A stretch of DNA of 64,000 nt from WTHC01 sp965218725 (lineage in GTDB: Archaea > Thermoproteota > Nitrososphaeria > Nitrososphaerales > Nitrosopumilaceae), in NCBI GenBank assembly GCA_965218725.1, contig CBDCLO010000002.1:248001-312000 (forward strand), in the 5' to 3' direction. The notes under the pieces were generated by a model. That model saw nothing but the letters and a program-made list of their open reading frames with translations. It was not told the origin of the DNA and did not search any database. Shown one piece after another: positions 18,715 to 27,053 of the stretch. Position 1 is the stretch's first letter; each line of letters opens with the position of its first letter. The translations under genes were made by a program, and so were the position numbers.

Positions 18715-18762
18715 TTGTAACTGTATATACTGTTACTGTAGTTACAGTTATACTGGTTACAA
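18715..18762. promoter_or_regulatory. Nested inverted repeats upstream of cdvB
   Basis: Several symmetric pairs overlap here: TTGTAAC (18715-18721) with GTTACAA (18756-18762), TAACTGTA (18718-18725) with TACAGTTA (18743-18750), and ACTGTA-GT-TACAGT (18735-18748). They lie 43-90 bp before the cdvB start. The GTAAC/GTTAC core recurs four times. A regulator binding site controlling division gene expression is plausible but not shown. Confidence 0.4.
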
Positions 18763-18804
18763 ATTTCTTAAATTTGTTTTATTGAATACCAGTCGGTAAA
18801 TAAA

Positions 18805-19458
18805 TTGATAATTGATAAATGGAGTAAAACATATGAAAATATTGGTATAAAAAGAAAACTAATTGATAAAATGAAACCAGGTATACCATTAAGGAATAAA
18901 ATAGAAGTAGCACAAAAAAAATTACAATTACAGATCTCAAAATTAGAAATTATTTATGAAAAATTACAACTAAAAAATAATTATATTTTTAAAAAAATAG
19001 TACATGCACAGAAAGATAACAATATAAAATATGCAAAAGCTTATGCAATTGAGCTCTTAGAAGTAAGAAAGATGGTCAGTATAATGGGCAGTACAAAATT
19101 AGCTATGGAACAGATTCAGCTTAGATTGAATACTGTGTCTGAGTTAGGTGATATAATTGTAACATTGAGTCCTTGTATGTCAATAATAAAAGATTTAGGA
19201 ACTACATTAAATGGAATAATACCAGAAACAAATTCTTCCATGCAAGATTTATCAAAAATTTTAGGCGACATATTATCTAGTTCATCAGTACCACAACAAT
19301 ATGATATAGTACCACAAGAACAAAATAATGCAGATACTTTAGCAATATTAGAAGAAGCTCAGTCGATAATAGAGAAAAAAACTAAAACAAATATTCCAGA
19401 ACCTCCGAATTCATTAACAATTGATAATGCACTAACTAAAGAAGGATCTACTACATAG
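18805..19458 (+). CDS. cdvB: CdvB family protein (ESCRT-III/Snf7-like cell division protein)
   Basis: ESCRT-III-like filament protein of the archaeal Cdv division machinery. The 217-residue sequence has a basic N-terminal segment, then the Snf7-type helical core (about residues 25-125, with heptad-like patterns and the ELLEVRKMVSIMGSTKLAMEQIQLRL region). An acidic linker and a C-terminal proline stretch (NIPEPPNSL) resemble a MIM2 motif for the Vps4-like ATPase CdvC. No winged-helix domain follows, so it may be one of several CdvB paralogues. The start is TTG 18805. CdvA is far away (46.3 kb) and CdvC is not in the window. Confidence 0.82.
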   Translation: MIIDKWSKTYENIGIKRKLIDKMKPGIPLRNKIEVAQKKLQLQISKLEIIYEKLQLKNNYIFKKIVHAQKDNNIKYAKAYAIELLEVRKMVSIMGSTKLAMEQIQLRLNTVSELGDIIVTLSPCMSIIKDLGTTLNGIIPETNSSMQDLSKILGDILSSSSVPQQYDIVPQEQNNADTLAILEEAQSIIEKKTKTNIPEPPNSLTIDNALTKEGSTT

Positions 19459-19468
19459 GTATAACATA

Positions 19469-19804
19469 TTAATCAAGTCTACAAATTCCACTCAGTTTCC
19501 TTTTTATTCTGTATATTGTGGTATAACTGTAACCATATTTTTTATAATTGTTAATCATTATATCCCAGTTCTTTAATCTCCATTTTGCTTGCTCTAATGT
19601 GATCGAATGAGTTTCTTTACTAACTATACTTTTTCTTCCAACTTTCAGTACTCCTGAATGATTTGCAATCCATCTATTTCTTGCGAATTTTAGACCAGCT
19701 AAAATATCATTAATAGGCATTTCTAGAAAATAATTTTTCAGTAATTGAAATTGCTTTTTATTTGGTTTGTACATAATAAATAGTTTTATTTCATAACTTT
19801 CCAT
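19469..19804 (-). CDS. Hypothetical protein, 111 aa
   Basis: An unrecognised basic protein rich in Lys, Tyr and Trp (RNRWIANHSG, EQAKWRLKNWDIMINNYKKYGYSY). There are no cysteines apart from one near the C-terminus and no membrane helices; it may bind nucleic acid. An internal ATG at residue 11 (MYKPNKK) is an alternative start. It is convergent with cdvB with 10 bp between stops. Codon use is similar to its neighbours. Confidence 0.5.
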   Translation of the reverse strand: MESYEIKLFIMYKPNKKQFQLLKNYFLEMPINDILAGLKFARNRWIANHSGVLKVGRKSIVSKETHSITLEQAKWRLKNWDIMINNYKKYGYSYTTIYRIKRKLSGICRLD

Positions 19805-19869
19805 AATTAATAAATATCTACAATAAATTATTAAAAATACTTATTAACAGAAAAATTGTTTATCAGTCC

Positions 19870-19989
19870 TTAACAATTTATAAAACTAGTAAATGTATTC
19901 TTACATAAACTATTGTAAAATACAAACCCAAAAATGATACAACCAAATACAGAAAGTGGGATTATAACAAAAAATCTTCCTAAGTTCAT
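19870..19989 (-). CDS. Possible single-helix membrane micro-protein (39 aa)
   Basis: Minus-strand frame from ATG (19987-19989) to TAA (19870-19872). It encodes a short polar start, a hydrophobic stretch (FFVIIPLSVFGCIIFGFVF) and a Cys-containing tail. It occupies an otherwise empty 240-bp gap between two hypothetical genes on the same strand. Support is the clean frame and helix only. Confidence 0.35.
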   Translation of the reverse strand: MNLGRFFVIIPLSVFGCIIFGFVFYNSLCKNTFTSFINC

Positions 19990-20047
19990 ATTAATGTACT
20001 CAACATTGTTATTATTAAAAGTTAAATTTTATTATATTAATATAATA

Positions 20048-20464
20048 CTAAATAACGTCTATTATGAACTTACCTTTGGTTTTAGGATTTTGTAACAATT
20101 TAATCATTTTTTTTGGGATTGATCTAGAAGCATTGTCACATTGTATTGCTAATGTCCGTGGACAAATATAATTACTTTTACGTACAACTATATCACTAAC
20201 ATGTGTAAGTGATAAAGAATTATGCCCTTTTCCTATAATTTTAAACGATAAATTATTTACAACTATAGTAATCTTAACAATAGATTTTGGATCTTGGATT
20301 TTTTTTTTTAAACTGTCTGGTAAATTGTTGCAACTATAGTTTGAATTTATGCCTATTATGCAATTACCTCTTGTGGTCAGATTTCTATCAGCTGTTATTT
20401 CTAGAGTTGTTCTATGAGTAGAACGTACGTTTTTATGTCCAAAGAAGTCAATCTCAAATCTCAT
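20048..20464 (-). CDS. DUF371 family protein
   Basis: A 138-residue archaeal protein of the DUF371 family: the pattern F-x-GH-x-N-V-x-x-THRTTLEIT followed by T-x-RG-x-CIIGI near residues 8-40 is characteristic. The predicted fold is beta-rich; function is unknown, though the conserved His and Asp residues suggest a binding or enzymatic role. Its ATG (20464) lies only 53 bp from the likely psmA start, so the two genes share a divergent promoter region. Confidence 0.8.
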   Translation of the reverse strand: MRFEIDFFGHKNVRSTHRTTLEITADRNLTTRGNCIIGINSNYSCNNLPDSLKKKIQDPKSIVKITIVVNNLSFKIIGKGHNSLSLTHVSDIVVRKSNYICPRTLAIQCDNASRSIPKKMIKLLQNPKTKGKFIIDVI

Positions 20465-20517
20465 ATACGTATTACATGACTAAACTTAAATTAAACATTA
20501 AAATCAATCATATTGAT

Positions 20518-21255
20518 TTGCTACCTGCACAACAAGGATATGATAGAGCTATTACAGTCTTTTCTCCAGATGGTAGATTATACCAAGTGGAATATGCTAT
20601 AGAAACTGTACGAAGAGGTACAATAGCTGTGGGAATAAAAAGCAAAGATGGGATAGTAATAGCTGTTGAAGAAAAACCACGTAAACTTCAAATTGCTCAC
20701 ACGTCACAAAAAATATTTCAGATTGATGATCATATAGGTGTTGCAGCAGCAGGATATATACCAGATGCAAGAAATCAGGTTGATAATGCACGATTTTTTT
20801 CACAGAGTAATAAATTAATTTATGACGAGTCTGTAAGTATAGAAGCTGTTGCAAAGCATTTAGCTGATCAATGTCAACAATTTACTCAATATGCTGGAGT
20901 AAGACCTTTTGGTGTTGCATTAATTATAGGAGGAGTGGTGAATAATATTTGTTCACTTTATCTGACAGATCCAAGTGGGACATATATACCATATAATGCA
21001 ATTGCTATTGGAGCTGGATCTGAAAAAGTTATTGAATTTTTTGAAAAAAAATATACTTCTGAAATAAAATTAGAGGACGCATCAATCTTAGCAATATCAG
21101 CAATTTATTTAGCAAGTGAAGATAAGGAAAAAGCTAAATATATTAAGATGTCTAAGATTAGTATTAATACAAGGACTTTTGAAGATATTTCTGATGAGCA
21201 AATTGAAAAATTTGCAAAATTGGCTAGGGATAGTCGTAAACAGAGTCAAGTATAA
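20518..21255 (+). CDS. psmA: Proteasome subunit alpha
   Basis: Outer ring subunit of the archaeal 20S proteasome. The N-terminal signature GYDRAITVFSPDGRLYQVEYA is the gate-forming alpha-subunit motif, and GVRPFGVALIIGG and GAGSEKVIEFFEK follow as expected. The open frame reaches back to ATG 20476. I prefer TTG 20518, because it gives a start of the LLPAQ-x-GYDRAI type usual for this family and leaves room for a promoter between this gene and DUF371. That yields 245 residues. Its catalytic partner is psmB at 50.7 kb. Confidence 0.93.
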   Translation: MLPAQQGYDRAITVFSPDGRLYQVEYAIETVRRGTIAVGIKSKDGIVIAVEEKPRKLQIAHTSQKIFQIDDHIGVAAAGYIPDARNQVDNARFFSQSNKLIYDESVSIEAVAKHLADQCQQFTQYAGVRPFGVALIIGGVVNNICSLYLTDPSGTYIPYNAIAIGAGSEKVIEFFEKKYTSEIKLEDASILAISAIYLASEDKEKAKYIKMSKISINTRTFEDISDEQIEKFAKLARDSRKQSQV

Positions 21256-21271
21256 TTTTTTATTACTAGTG

Positions 21272-22078
21272 ATGAGAATATCGATTGTGATTCCAAGTTC
21301 ATCATTAGTAGATGAAACTACACTTATCAATAAAACTAGAAAAATTTCACAAATAGCAAGATCATGTGCAATTTTTCAAGTAGATACAATTTATATATAT
21401 CATGAAAATATTAAGTTCAATAATGATTATAAGTTAATGATCACTGTCCTTAGATATTTAGACACTCCACAGTTTCTTAGGAAACGACTTTTTCCAAAAT
21501 TGGAATCGTTGAAATATGTTGGTATTCTAAATCCATTAAAAATTCCTAGCCATTATAATATTACTGATCATACAAAAATTAAAACTGGTAATATTATGGA
21601 AGGTCTAGTAATAAATAAAAAAAGACAAAAATTTATTTATTTTGGTAATAACCTAAGTTTACCATATTTTGGCAAAAAAGAAAGTGGTAAAAGAATAACT
21701 ATTAAGTTTAGTAGTGGTTACCCAAATTTTAGCATAAAAGAGATTACACATTATGAGGTAAATGAGTATTGGGGTTACAATATTAAAATTAAAAATAACC
21801 TTTTCAGTTTATTATCAACCTGGTATGGAAATATAATTTTAACATCAAGAAAAGGCACAACCATAACAAAAATACAATTACAAAAATATAATGAATCAAA
21901 AGGGCATACGCTAGTTGTTTTTGGTACAATAAATAAAGGGCTATATGATATCCTTGGAAACAAAATCTACTCAATAAAAAAATCAAAGATTTTAAATTTT
22001 TTTCCAAAACAAGCTACTGAAACCATAAGACTAGAAGAAGCAATTCTAGGAATATTATCAATTTTAAATATTTTTTAA
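21272..22078 (+). CDS. SPOUT-family RNA methyltransferase (DUF171-like)
   Basis: A 268-residue protein whose start at ATG 21272 (MRISIVIPSSSL) lies 16 bp after psmA; the upstream extension within psmA is not coding. Features are an N-terminal SPOUT half (QIARSCAIFQVDTIYIYHE), an inserted OB-like domain, and a C-terminal GxxxGLYDI segment followed by PKQATETIRLEEAILGILSILN, the knot region of this family. Relatives sit beside uL3 in many archaea and are predicted to methylate rRNA. The methyl acceptor is not known from the sequence. Confidence 0.8.
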   Translation: MRISIVIPSSSLVDETTLINKTRKISQIARSCAIFQVDTIYIYHENIKFNNDYKLMITVLRYLDTPQFLRKRLFPKLESLKYVGILNPLKIPSHYNITDHTKIKTGNIMEGLVINKKRQKFIYFGNNLSLPYFGKKESGKRITIKFSSGYPNFSIKEITHYEVNEYWGYNIKIKNNLFSLLSTWYGNIILTSRKGTTITKIQLQKYNESKGHTLVVFGTINKGLYDILGNKIYSIKKSKILNFFPKQATETIRLEEAILGILSILNIF

Positions 22079-22188
22079 TATATATATTAAAAAAAATTTA
22101 GTTAAATATAGAAACTATGTTAATTAATTATAAAGTATTATAGATTTTTATAATAAATATATAATATAGTTAGAACATTCGTTTATTC

Positions 22189-23184
22189 ATGGGTCACAGA
22201 AAACATAGTCAACCACGACGAGGAAGTCTTGCATATTTACCAAGATGTAGAGCAAAGAACATGGAAGCAAGGATAAGATCATGGCAAACTACATATTTAG
22301 ATGACACACCAAAAATTCTTGGATACTGTGGTTTTAAAGTTGGTTGTATACGTATTGTAAGTATTGATGACAGAGAAAAGACACCAAATTCTAATAAGCA
22401 ACTTGTTGATTCAGGTACTGTTATAGTGACACCACCAATATTTGTTATAGGTTGTAGAGGATATGCAAAAAAAAATGTAAATAATACCAATATATTGTTT
22501 AATGTTTTTGCAACAGAATTACCTAAAGAAATTATAAAATTTATTCATATAAAAACTGGTAATAATTTAAATATTGTTGAAAAAGTTCTACATAAAATTA
22601 AAAAGTTATTTGTGATAATTGCAGTGATTCCTAGTAGCATAGGACTGTCACAAAAAAAACCATATATTTTTGAAGTTGGTATCAATGGAAATAATATAAA
22701 AAAACAATTTGAATATGTAAAAAATATTTTTGGAAAACAATTAAAGATAGAACAAGTTTTTAATACTGGATCATATGTAGATGTGGGTGCAATAACAAAA
22801 GGAAAGGGTTGGGAAGGACCAGTTACTAGATGGGGAGTTAAAAGAAAACAACATAAATCAAGGAAGAGTGTACGTGAGGTAGGTTCATTAGGTCCAATAT
22901 CACCTCAAAGTGTGATGTACACAGTTCCAAGAGCTGGACAACGTGGATTTCATCAGAGAATTGAATATAACAAACGTATTATGATTATAAGTAATACAAA
23001 TAATAATAAGTATAAAATAAATCCAAATGGAGGTTTCAAACATTTTGGACTTATTAAAGGAGATTACATAGTATTGAGGGGATCGATCCCAGGTTCATAT
23101 AGACGTTTAATTAAATTGAGATCACAGATAAGGAAAGCATCATTTAAGGTAAAAAAACCTATAATAAGTAGTGTTGTAGTTTGA
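22189..23184 (+). CDS. rpl3: 50S ribosomal protein uL3
   Basis: First gene of the S10-type cluster. Recognised by GHRKHSQPRRGSLAYLPR at the N-terminus, the KGKGWEGPVTRWGVKR region that approaches the peptidyl transferase centre, and HKSRKSVREVGSLGPISP. The length of 331 residues is normal for archaeal uL3. It is preceded by a 110-bp AT-rich gap that probably holds the operon promoter. It overlaps rpl4 through TTGA at 23181-23184. Confidence 0.96.
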   Translation: MGHRKHSQPRRGSLAYLPRCRAKNMEARIRSWQTTYLDDTPKILGYCGFKVGCIRIVSIDDREKTPNSNKQLVDSGTVIVTPPIFVIGCRGYAKKNVNNTNILFNVFATELPKEIIKFIHIKTGNNLNIVEKVLHKIKKLFVIIAVIPSSIGLSQKKPYIFEVGINGNNIKKQFEYVKNIFGKQLKIEQVFNTGSYVDVGAITKGKGWEGPVTRWGVKRKQHKSRKSVREVGSLGPISPQSVMYTVPRAGQRGFHQRIEYNKRIMIISNTNNNKYKINPNGGFKHFGLIKGDYIVLRGSIPGSYRRLIKLRSQIRKASFKVKKPIISSVVV

Positions 23185-23993
23185 AGGCTTACGTATTATC
23201 AACTAAAGGTATACAAAAAGAAGAGATTGAACTCCCACTAGTTTTCTCTACGTATATAAAAAATGATTTAATTCATAAAGCATTTGTAAATCTAAATTCA
23301 CATAAATTTCAAAAACAAGGAAGGCATCGTACAGCTGGTATGGATGTTTCTGCAAGTACACTTAATCCTCCTACAGGTCATGGTCAGTCTAGAATTGCTA
23401 GAATGCGTGGAGGTGGCGGCGGAAGGCAAGGACAAGCTGGAGGCGTTGCGTCAATACGTGGTGGTAGACAAGCACACCCACCAATTAGTACAAAAATAAT
23501 ATATAAGAAATTAAATAAAAAAGAAAATAGACTTGCATTATGTTCTGCAATAGCTGCTACCACATCAAAGTTTCTTGTAGCATTACGAGGACATAAAATA
23601 GACAAGGTCAAATTTTTTCCAATTATAGTGTCTAATGAAATTGAAGCAGTAACTAAAGCATACGAAATTAATAAAATACTAATTAATTTAAATTTAATTG
23701 ACGATGTATTAAGATTAAGATTAAGGAAATCACGTACAGGAAAATCAGCTAGTAGAGGCAGAAGAACAAAAACTGGAAGAAGTGTATTATTTGTAACAAA
23801 AAATTCCAAGGATCTATCAATGGCATGTGGTTCAATTCCAGGTATTGACGTTAGATCACTAAACGAGTTAAGTGTTTTAGATTTAGCACCTGGTTCACAT
23901 TTAGCAAGGTTGACAGTATATAGTAAAAATGCAATAAATGAATTAAAAAAAATTAAATCATCACATTTAAAGATAATGGAGACTATATCATGA
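23181..23993 (+). CDS. rpl4: 50S ribosomal protein uL4
   Basis: A 270-residue uL4 with the conserved internal loop TGHGQSRIARMRGGGGGRQGQAGGVASIRGGRQAHPP-like segment (split around residues 55-95) that lines the exit tunnel. A C-terminal globular part (LNELSVLDLAPGSHLARLTVYSKNAI) follows. The start is TTG 23181, overlapping the uL3 stop by 4 bp. It overlaps rpl23 by 4 bp. Confidence 0.96.
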   Translation: MKAYVLSTKGIQKEEIELPLVFSTYIKNDLIHKAFVNLNSHKFQKQGRHRTAGMDVSASTLNPPTGHGQSRIARMRGGGGGRQGQAGGVASIRGGRQAHPPISTKIIYKKLNKKENRLALCSAIAATTSKFLVALRGHKIDKVKFFPIIVSNEIEAVTKAYEINKILINLNLIDDVLRLRLRKSRTGKSASRGRRTKTGRSVLFVTKNSKDLSMACGSIPGIDVRSLNELSVLDLAPGSHLARLTVYSKNAINELKKIKSSHLKIMETIS

Positions 23994-24256
23994 ATGCTGA
24001 AGATGCTATAAAAATAGTAATACGACCACACATTACAGAAAAAACACATACTATAATAGAAAGTGAAAAAAAAATATGCTTCATCGTAAAAAAGACTGCT
24101 ACAAAAAAGGAGATATATAATGCTATTAATACGTTATATCATGAAAAATGTATAAAAATAAATACAAATAGAACAATATATGGTAAAAAAGCATTTATAA
24201 AATTTGAGACAACTGAAAAAGCTAGGGATCTTGCAACAAAAATAGGTATGCTATAA
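23990..24256 (+). CDS. rpl23: 50S ribosomal protein uL23
   Basis: An 88-residue uL23, a tunnel-exit protein that docks the signal recognition particle. The motif IRPHITEKTHTIIESEKKICFIVKKTATK and the C-terminal KKAFIKFETTEKARDLATKIGML match archaeal uL23. It starts with ATG overlapping the uL4 stop (ATGA, 23990-23993). Only 25 bp separate it from rps19, so no uL2 gene fits in its customary slot. Confidence 0.95.
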   Translation: MNAEDAIKIVIRPHITEKTHTIIESEKKICFIVKKTATKKEIYNAINTLYHEKCIKINTNRTIYGKKAFIKFETTEKARDLATKIGML

Positions 24257-24281
24257 ATGTTAGGAGATGCACTATAGGTAG

Positions 24282-24677
24282 ATGATAAACGAGTTTAAGT
24301 ATTGTGGCATTACATTAAAAGATCTTCAAAGTATTCCATTAGAGAAGTTGTTCACAATGTTTCCGTCTAGGCAGCGACGATCTCTTACAAGAGGAATAAC
24401 TGATGGTAAAAGAAAACTTATTGAAGAAATTAAGCTATCCAAGTCAGGAAAACTGAAGACATCTATTAAAACACATATACGTGATCTGATAATTTTACCA
24501 TATATGACTGGTATAACAATTGGTGTTTTTTCTGGGAAAGAATTTCACCAAGTACAGATAGTACCTGAAATGATTGGGCATTATCTTGGGGAATACTCCA
24601 TTACAAACAAGAGAGTACGACATGGCGCACCAGGTGTTGGAGCATCTAGATCTAGTTTGTATGTACCATTAAAGTGA
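24282..24677 (+). CDS. rps19: 30S ribosomal protein uS19
   Basis: A 131-residue uS19. The segment FPSRQRRSLTRG is typical of archaeal/eukaryotic homologues, and KTHIRDLIILPYMTGITIGVFSGKEFHQVQI plus GHYLGEYSITNKRVRHGAPGVGASRSSLY (read as two parts) match the C-terminal core. ATG 24282 follows a purine-rich stretch. It is 5 bp upstream of rpl22. Confidence 0.95.
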   Translation: MINEFKYCGITLKDLQSIPLEKLFTMFPSRQRRSLTRGITDGKRKLIEEIKLSKSGKLKTSIKTHIRDLIILPYMTGITIGVFSGKEFHQVQIVPEMIGHYLGEYSITNKRVRHGAPGVGASRSSLYVPLK

Positions 24678-24682
24678 TCTAA

Positions 24683-25141
24683 ATGAGTAAATTTAAGTAT
24701 TCATTTAATGACTATGATTCAAAAAAACATGTACGAGCTTCTATTAGAGAAAAAGGTATTTCACATAAACATGCACGTGAAATTGTTGTGTTTATTGATG
24801 GTATGAAGGTAGAAAAGGCCAGAGAATACTTAGAAACAGTTATTATAAAAAAACATGCAATTCCTTTCCGTAGGTATAATAAACATGTTGGTCATAGGGC
24901 TGATTCACATATTATGGCTGGAAGATATCCTCAAAAAGCTGCGACAGAGATTATAAAATTATTAGATAGTTTAGAATCTAATGCAGGGTACAAGGGAATG
25001 GATTTGGAAAGATTAAAAATAGTAAGCGTAACAGTACACAAAGGTGTATGTATTAAAAGATTTATTCCACGTGCAATGGGTAGAGCTACACCAAAGAACA
25101 ATATTTTGACACACGTAGAAGTGGTAGCAGGGATAAAGTGA
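24683..25141 (+). CDS. rpl22: 50S ribosomal protein uL22
   Basis: A 152-residue uL22. Recognisable segments include VRASIREKGISHKHAREI, GMKVEKAREYLETV and the C-terminal RFIPRAMGRATPKNN tunnel loop. Start ATG 24683. It is followed directly by rps3, with 1 bp between stop and TTG start. Confidence 0.95.
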   Translation: MSKFKYSFNDYDSKKHVRASIREKGISHKHAREIVVFIDGMKVEKAREYLETVIIKKHAIPFRRYNKHVGHRADSHIMAGRYPQKAATEIIKLLDSLESNAGYKGMDLERLKIVSVTVHKGVCIKRFIPRAMGRATPKNNILTHVEVVAGIK

Positions 25142-25142
25142 T

Positions 25143-25862
25143 TTGTCGGCTATTAAAAATGTTATAAAAGACAACTATAATTTGATGTTATTAAAAGACT
25201 ATCTTAAAAATAAAATTAAAGATGCAGGTTTTTCTAGTGTTGATATTTCTAAAACTCCAACTGGTACTAGAGTTACGTTATATGTAACTAAACCAGGAAT
25301 CGTAATTGGTAAAAAAGGATCTGGAATAAAAGAATTAACAGAAAAACTTGAACATAATTTTGATTTAAAAGTTCCTCAAATCTCAGTAATTGAAGTTGAA
25401 AAACCTGAGTTATCGCCTATTGTAATGTGTAATAGATTAGCATCTCACATAGAACGTGGTACTGCATTTAGACGTGCAACTATGTGGATAATGCAACAAA
25501 TAATGGAAAGGGGAGCTATAGGAGCACAAATAACAATTTCTGGAAAACTTCGAGGTGATAGATCGTCTTTTGAAAAACATACAACAGGAATTTTACCTAG
25601 ATCAGGAAACCACGCAGACAGTATCGTTAGAGGAGACATTACACATGTACAAACTCCTATGGGTCTAATTGGAATACAAATTAAAATTGCTATAAAAGAA
25701 AATATAAGATCTGATATAAAATTTAAAGATGCTGGTATAAAAAATGAAATTCAAATAACAAATAATTATAAAGAAAAAGAAAAACACATTAAAAGCTCAA
25801 GTAGGATTGATAACGTAGAGGTAAAATCAGGTAATGTCAATACTAAAAATGAAAACAATTAG
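25143..25862 (+). CDS. rps3: 30S ribosomal protein uS3
   Basis: A 239-residue uS3 with a type II KH domain: GIVIGKKGSGIKELT carries the GxxG loop (about residues 57-60). The C-terminal domain shows GAIGAQITISGKLRGDRS and HADSIVRGDITHVQTPMGLIG. The start is TTG 25143. The tail after residue ~205 is lysine- and asparagine-rich and looks unstructured. It overlaps rpl29. Confidence 0.95.
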   Translation: MSAIKNVIKDNYNLMLLKDYLKNKIKDAGFSSVDISKTPTGTRVTLYVTKPGIVIGKKGSGIKELTEKLEHNFDLKVPQISVIEVEKPELSPIVMCNRLASHIERGTAFRRATMWIMQQIMERGAIGAQITISGKLRGDRSSFEKHTTGILPRSGNHADSIVRGDITHVQTPMGLIGIQIKIAIKENIRSDIKFKDAGIKNEIQITNNYKEKEKHIKSSSRIDNVEVKSGNVNTKNENN

Positions 25863-26037
25863 AGAATTTAATGGAGCTGATTTAAATGATAGATTACAAC
25901 AATCACGTATAGAATTGGTTAAACTACAGGTAGAATTAACTAAGGGCACACTCAAAAAAAATAGTGGAAAAATAAAACCACTTAAAAAAGAGATTGCAAG
26001 ATTAATTACTAGAATGAATTATTTGAAACACAAATGA
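25834..26037 (+). CDS. rpl29: 50S ribosomal protein uL29
   Basis: A 67-residue uL29 with the expected two-helix pattern: TIREFNGADLNDRLQQSRIELVKLQVELTKG, then KPLKKEIARLITRMNYLK. ATG 25834 overlaps the end of rps3 by 29 bp; ATG 25849 (MKTIREF) is an alternative start with a 14-bp overlap. It overlaps the RNase P subunit gene by 4 bp. Confidence 0.92.
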   Translation: MSILKMKTIREFNGADLNDRLQQSRIELVKLQVELTKGTLKKNSGKIKPLKKEIARLITRMNYLKHK

Positions 26038-26303
26038 TATCTGAAAATTATATTGTATTACATGAAATAATTGGATTAAAAGCACTGATAGTTGGGTCTA
26101 CTAATAGGTATGTTGTTGGATCAGAAGGGATCATAATAGATGAGAGCATGCATATGATTACATTAAGAACTAAAAATGGAATAAAATCAATATCAAAATT
26201 ACATAACAAATGGAAGTTTTTTTTAAATAATATTAAATCAGTTATGGTAGATGGTAGTGTTATTAATAAAAGATCTGTAGATCGGTTGACTATAAAATGC
26301 TAA
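26034..26303 (+). CDS. rnp1: RNase P protein component 1 (Rpp29/Pop4 homologue)
   Basis: Protein subunit of archaeal RNase P, which removes tRNA 5' leaders. The 89-residue sequence has the Sm-like barrel pattern of p29: HEIIGLKALIVGSTN, GSEGIIIDESMHMITLRTKNG and the ISKLHNKWKFFL segment. Its place between rpl29 and rps17 is the classical archaeal position. The ATG overlaps the rpl29 stop, and the gene overlaps rps17 by 7 bp. The usual neighbouring eIF1/SUI1 gene is absent here. Confidence 0.9.
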   Translation: MISENYIVLHEIIGLKALIVGSTNRYVVGSEGIIIDESMHMITLRTKNGIKSISKLHNKWKFFLNNIKSVMVDGSVINKRSVDRLTIKC

Positions 26304-26617
26304 AAGATATAGGATTGAATGTGCCAGCACCACAGAAGATTTGTGATGATATTAACTGTCCATTCCATGGAAGATTAGCAATTAGAGGTAAGTTATTTAA
26401 TGGTAGAGTTGTAAATACAAAACCAAGAAGTACAGTTGTATTACAAAAAGATGCTCCTGTAAGATTTAATAAATTTAAGAGGTACGGGAGAGGCAAGAAT
26501 TCAATACATGCACACGTACCATTGTGCATAATTGTAAAAAACAGAGATTTTGTCATAACTGCTGAATGTAGACCTATATCAAAATCTGTGTCGTTTGTTG
26601 TAGTAGGTGTTATATAA
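26297..26617 (+). CDS. rps17: 30S ribosomal protein uS17
   Basis: A 106-residue archaeal-type uS17. GLNVPAPQKICDDINCPFHG is the characteristic N-terminus of archaeal and eukaryotic S11/S17. KRYGRGKNSIHAHVPLC and GDIV-like ITAECRPISKSVSFVVVG form the OB-fold core. It overlaps rnp1 at its start and is 3 bp from rpl14. Confidence 0.95.
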   Translation: MLKDIGLNVPAPQKICDDINCPFHGRLAIRGKLFNGRVVNTKPRSTVVLQKDAPVRFNKFKRYGRGKNSIHAHVPLCIIVKNRDFVITAECRPISKSVSFVVVGVI

Positions 26618-26620
26618 CAA

Positions 26621-27052
26621 ATGGTGAAGAGTCGTGCTGTATCTGCAAAAGGAGTTCAGGAATTTAGACCGTATGTAACTCGTTCACTGCCTGTTGGTTC
26701 ACAAGTAACATGTGCTGATAATACAGGTGCAAAAATTTTAGAGATTATTATGGTTAAAAGATCTAAAACTAGGGTATCTAGAATGCCAGCTGGTGCAGTT
26801 GGTGATTTTGTTAGTGTGGTAGTAAAAAAAGGCCCAGCTGAGTTGAGGAAACAGGTACATGGTGCAGTGATAATAAGACAGAAATATCCTGTACGGAGAG
26901 TAAATGGTACACGAATATTTTTTGAAGACAATGCGGCTATATTAATCACGCAAGATGGTGAAATAAAGGGAACAGATATTAAAGGACCTGTAGCTGCAGA
27001 AGCAGCTGAAAAATGGCCAAGATTAGCTAACCTGGCATCTATTATTATTTAA
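26621..27052 (+). CDS. rpl14: 50S ribosomal protein uL14
   Basis: A 143-residue uL14. VTCADNTGAKILEIIMVKR, GAVGDFVSVVVKKGPAELRKQVHGAVIIRQK (two parts) and a C-terminal GPVAAEAAEKWPRLANLASIII agree with archaeal uL14, which binds at the subunit interface. Start is ATG 26621; 1 bp from rpl24. Confidence 0.96.
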   Translation: MVKSRAVSAKGVQEFRPYVTRSLPVGSQVTCADNTGAKILEIIMVKRSKTRVSRMPAGAVGDFVSVVVKKGPAELRKQVHGAVIIRQKYPVRRVNGTRIFFEDNAAILITQDGEIKGTDIKGPVAAEAAEKWPRLANLASIII

Positions 27053-27053
27053 T

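Noticed and set aside
23384..24049. 221-codon minus-strand frame opposite rpl4 and rpl23
   Set aside because: It overlaps two well-identified ribosomal genes and shows no recognisable motif.
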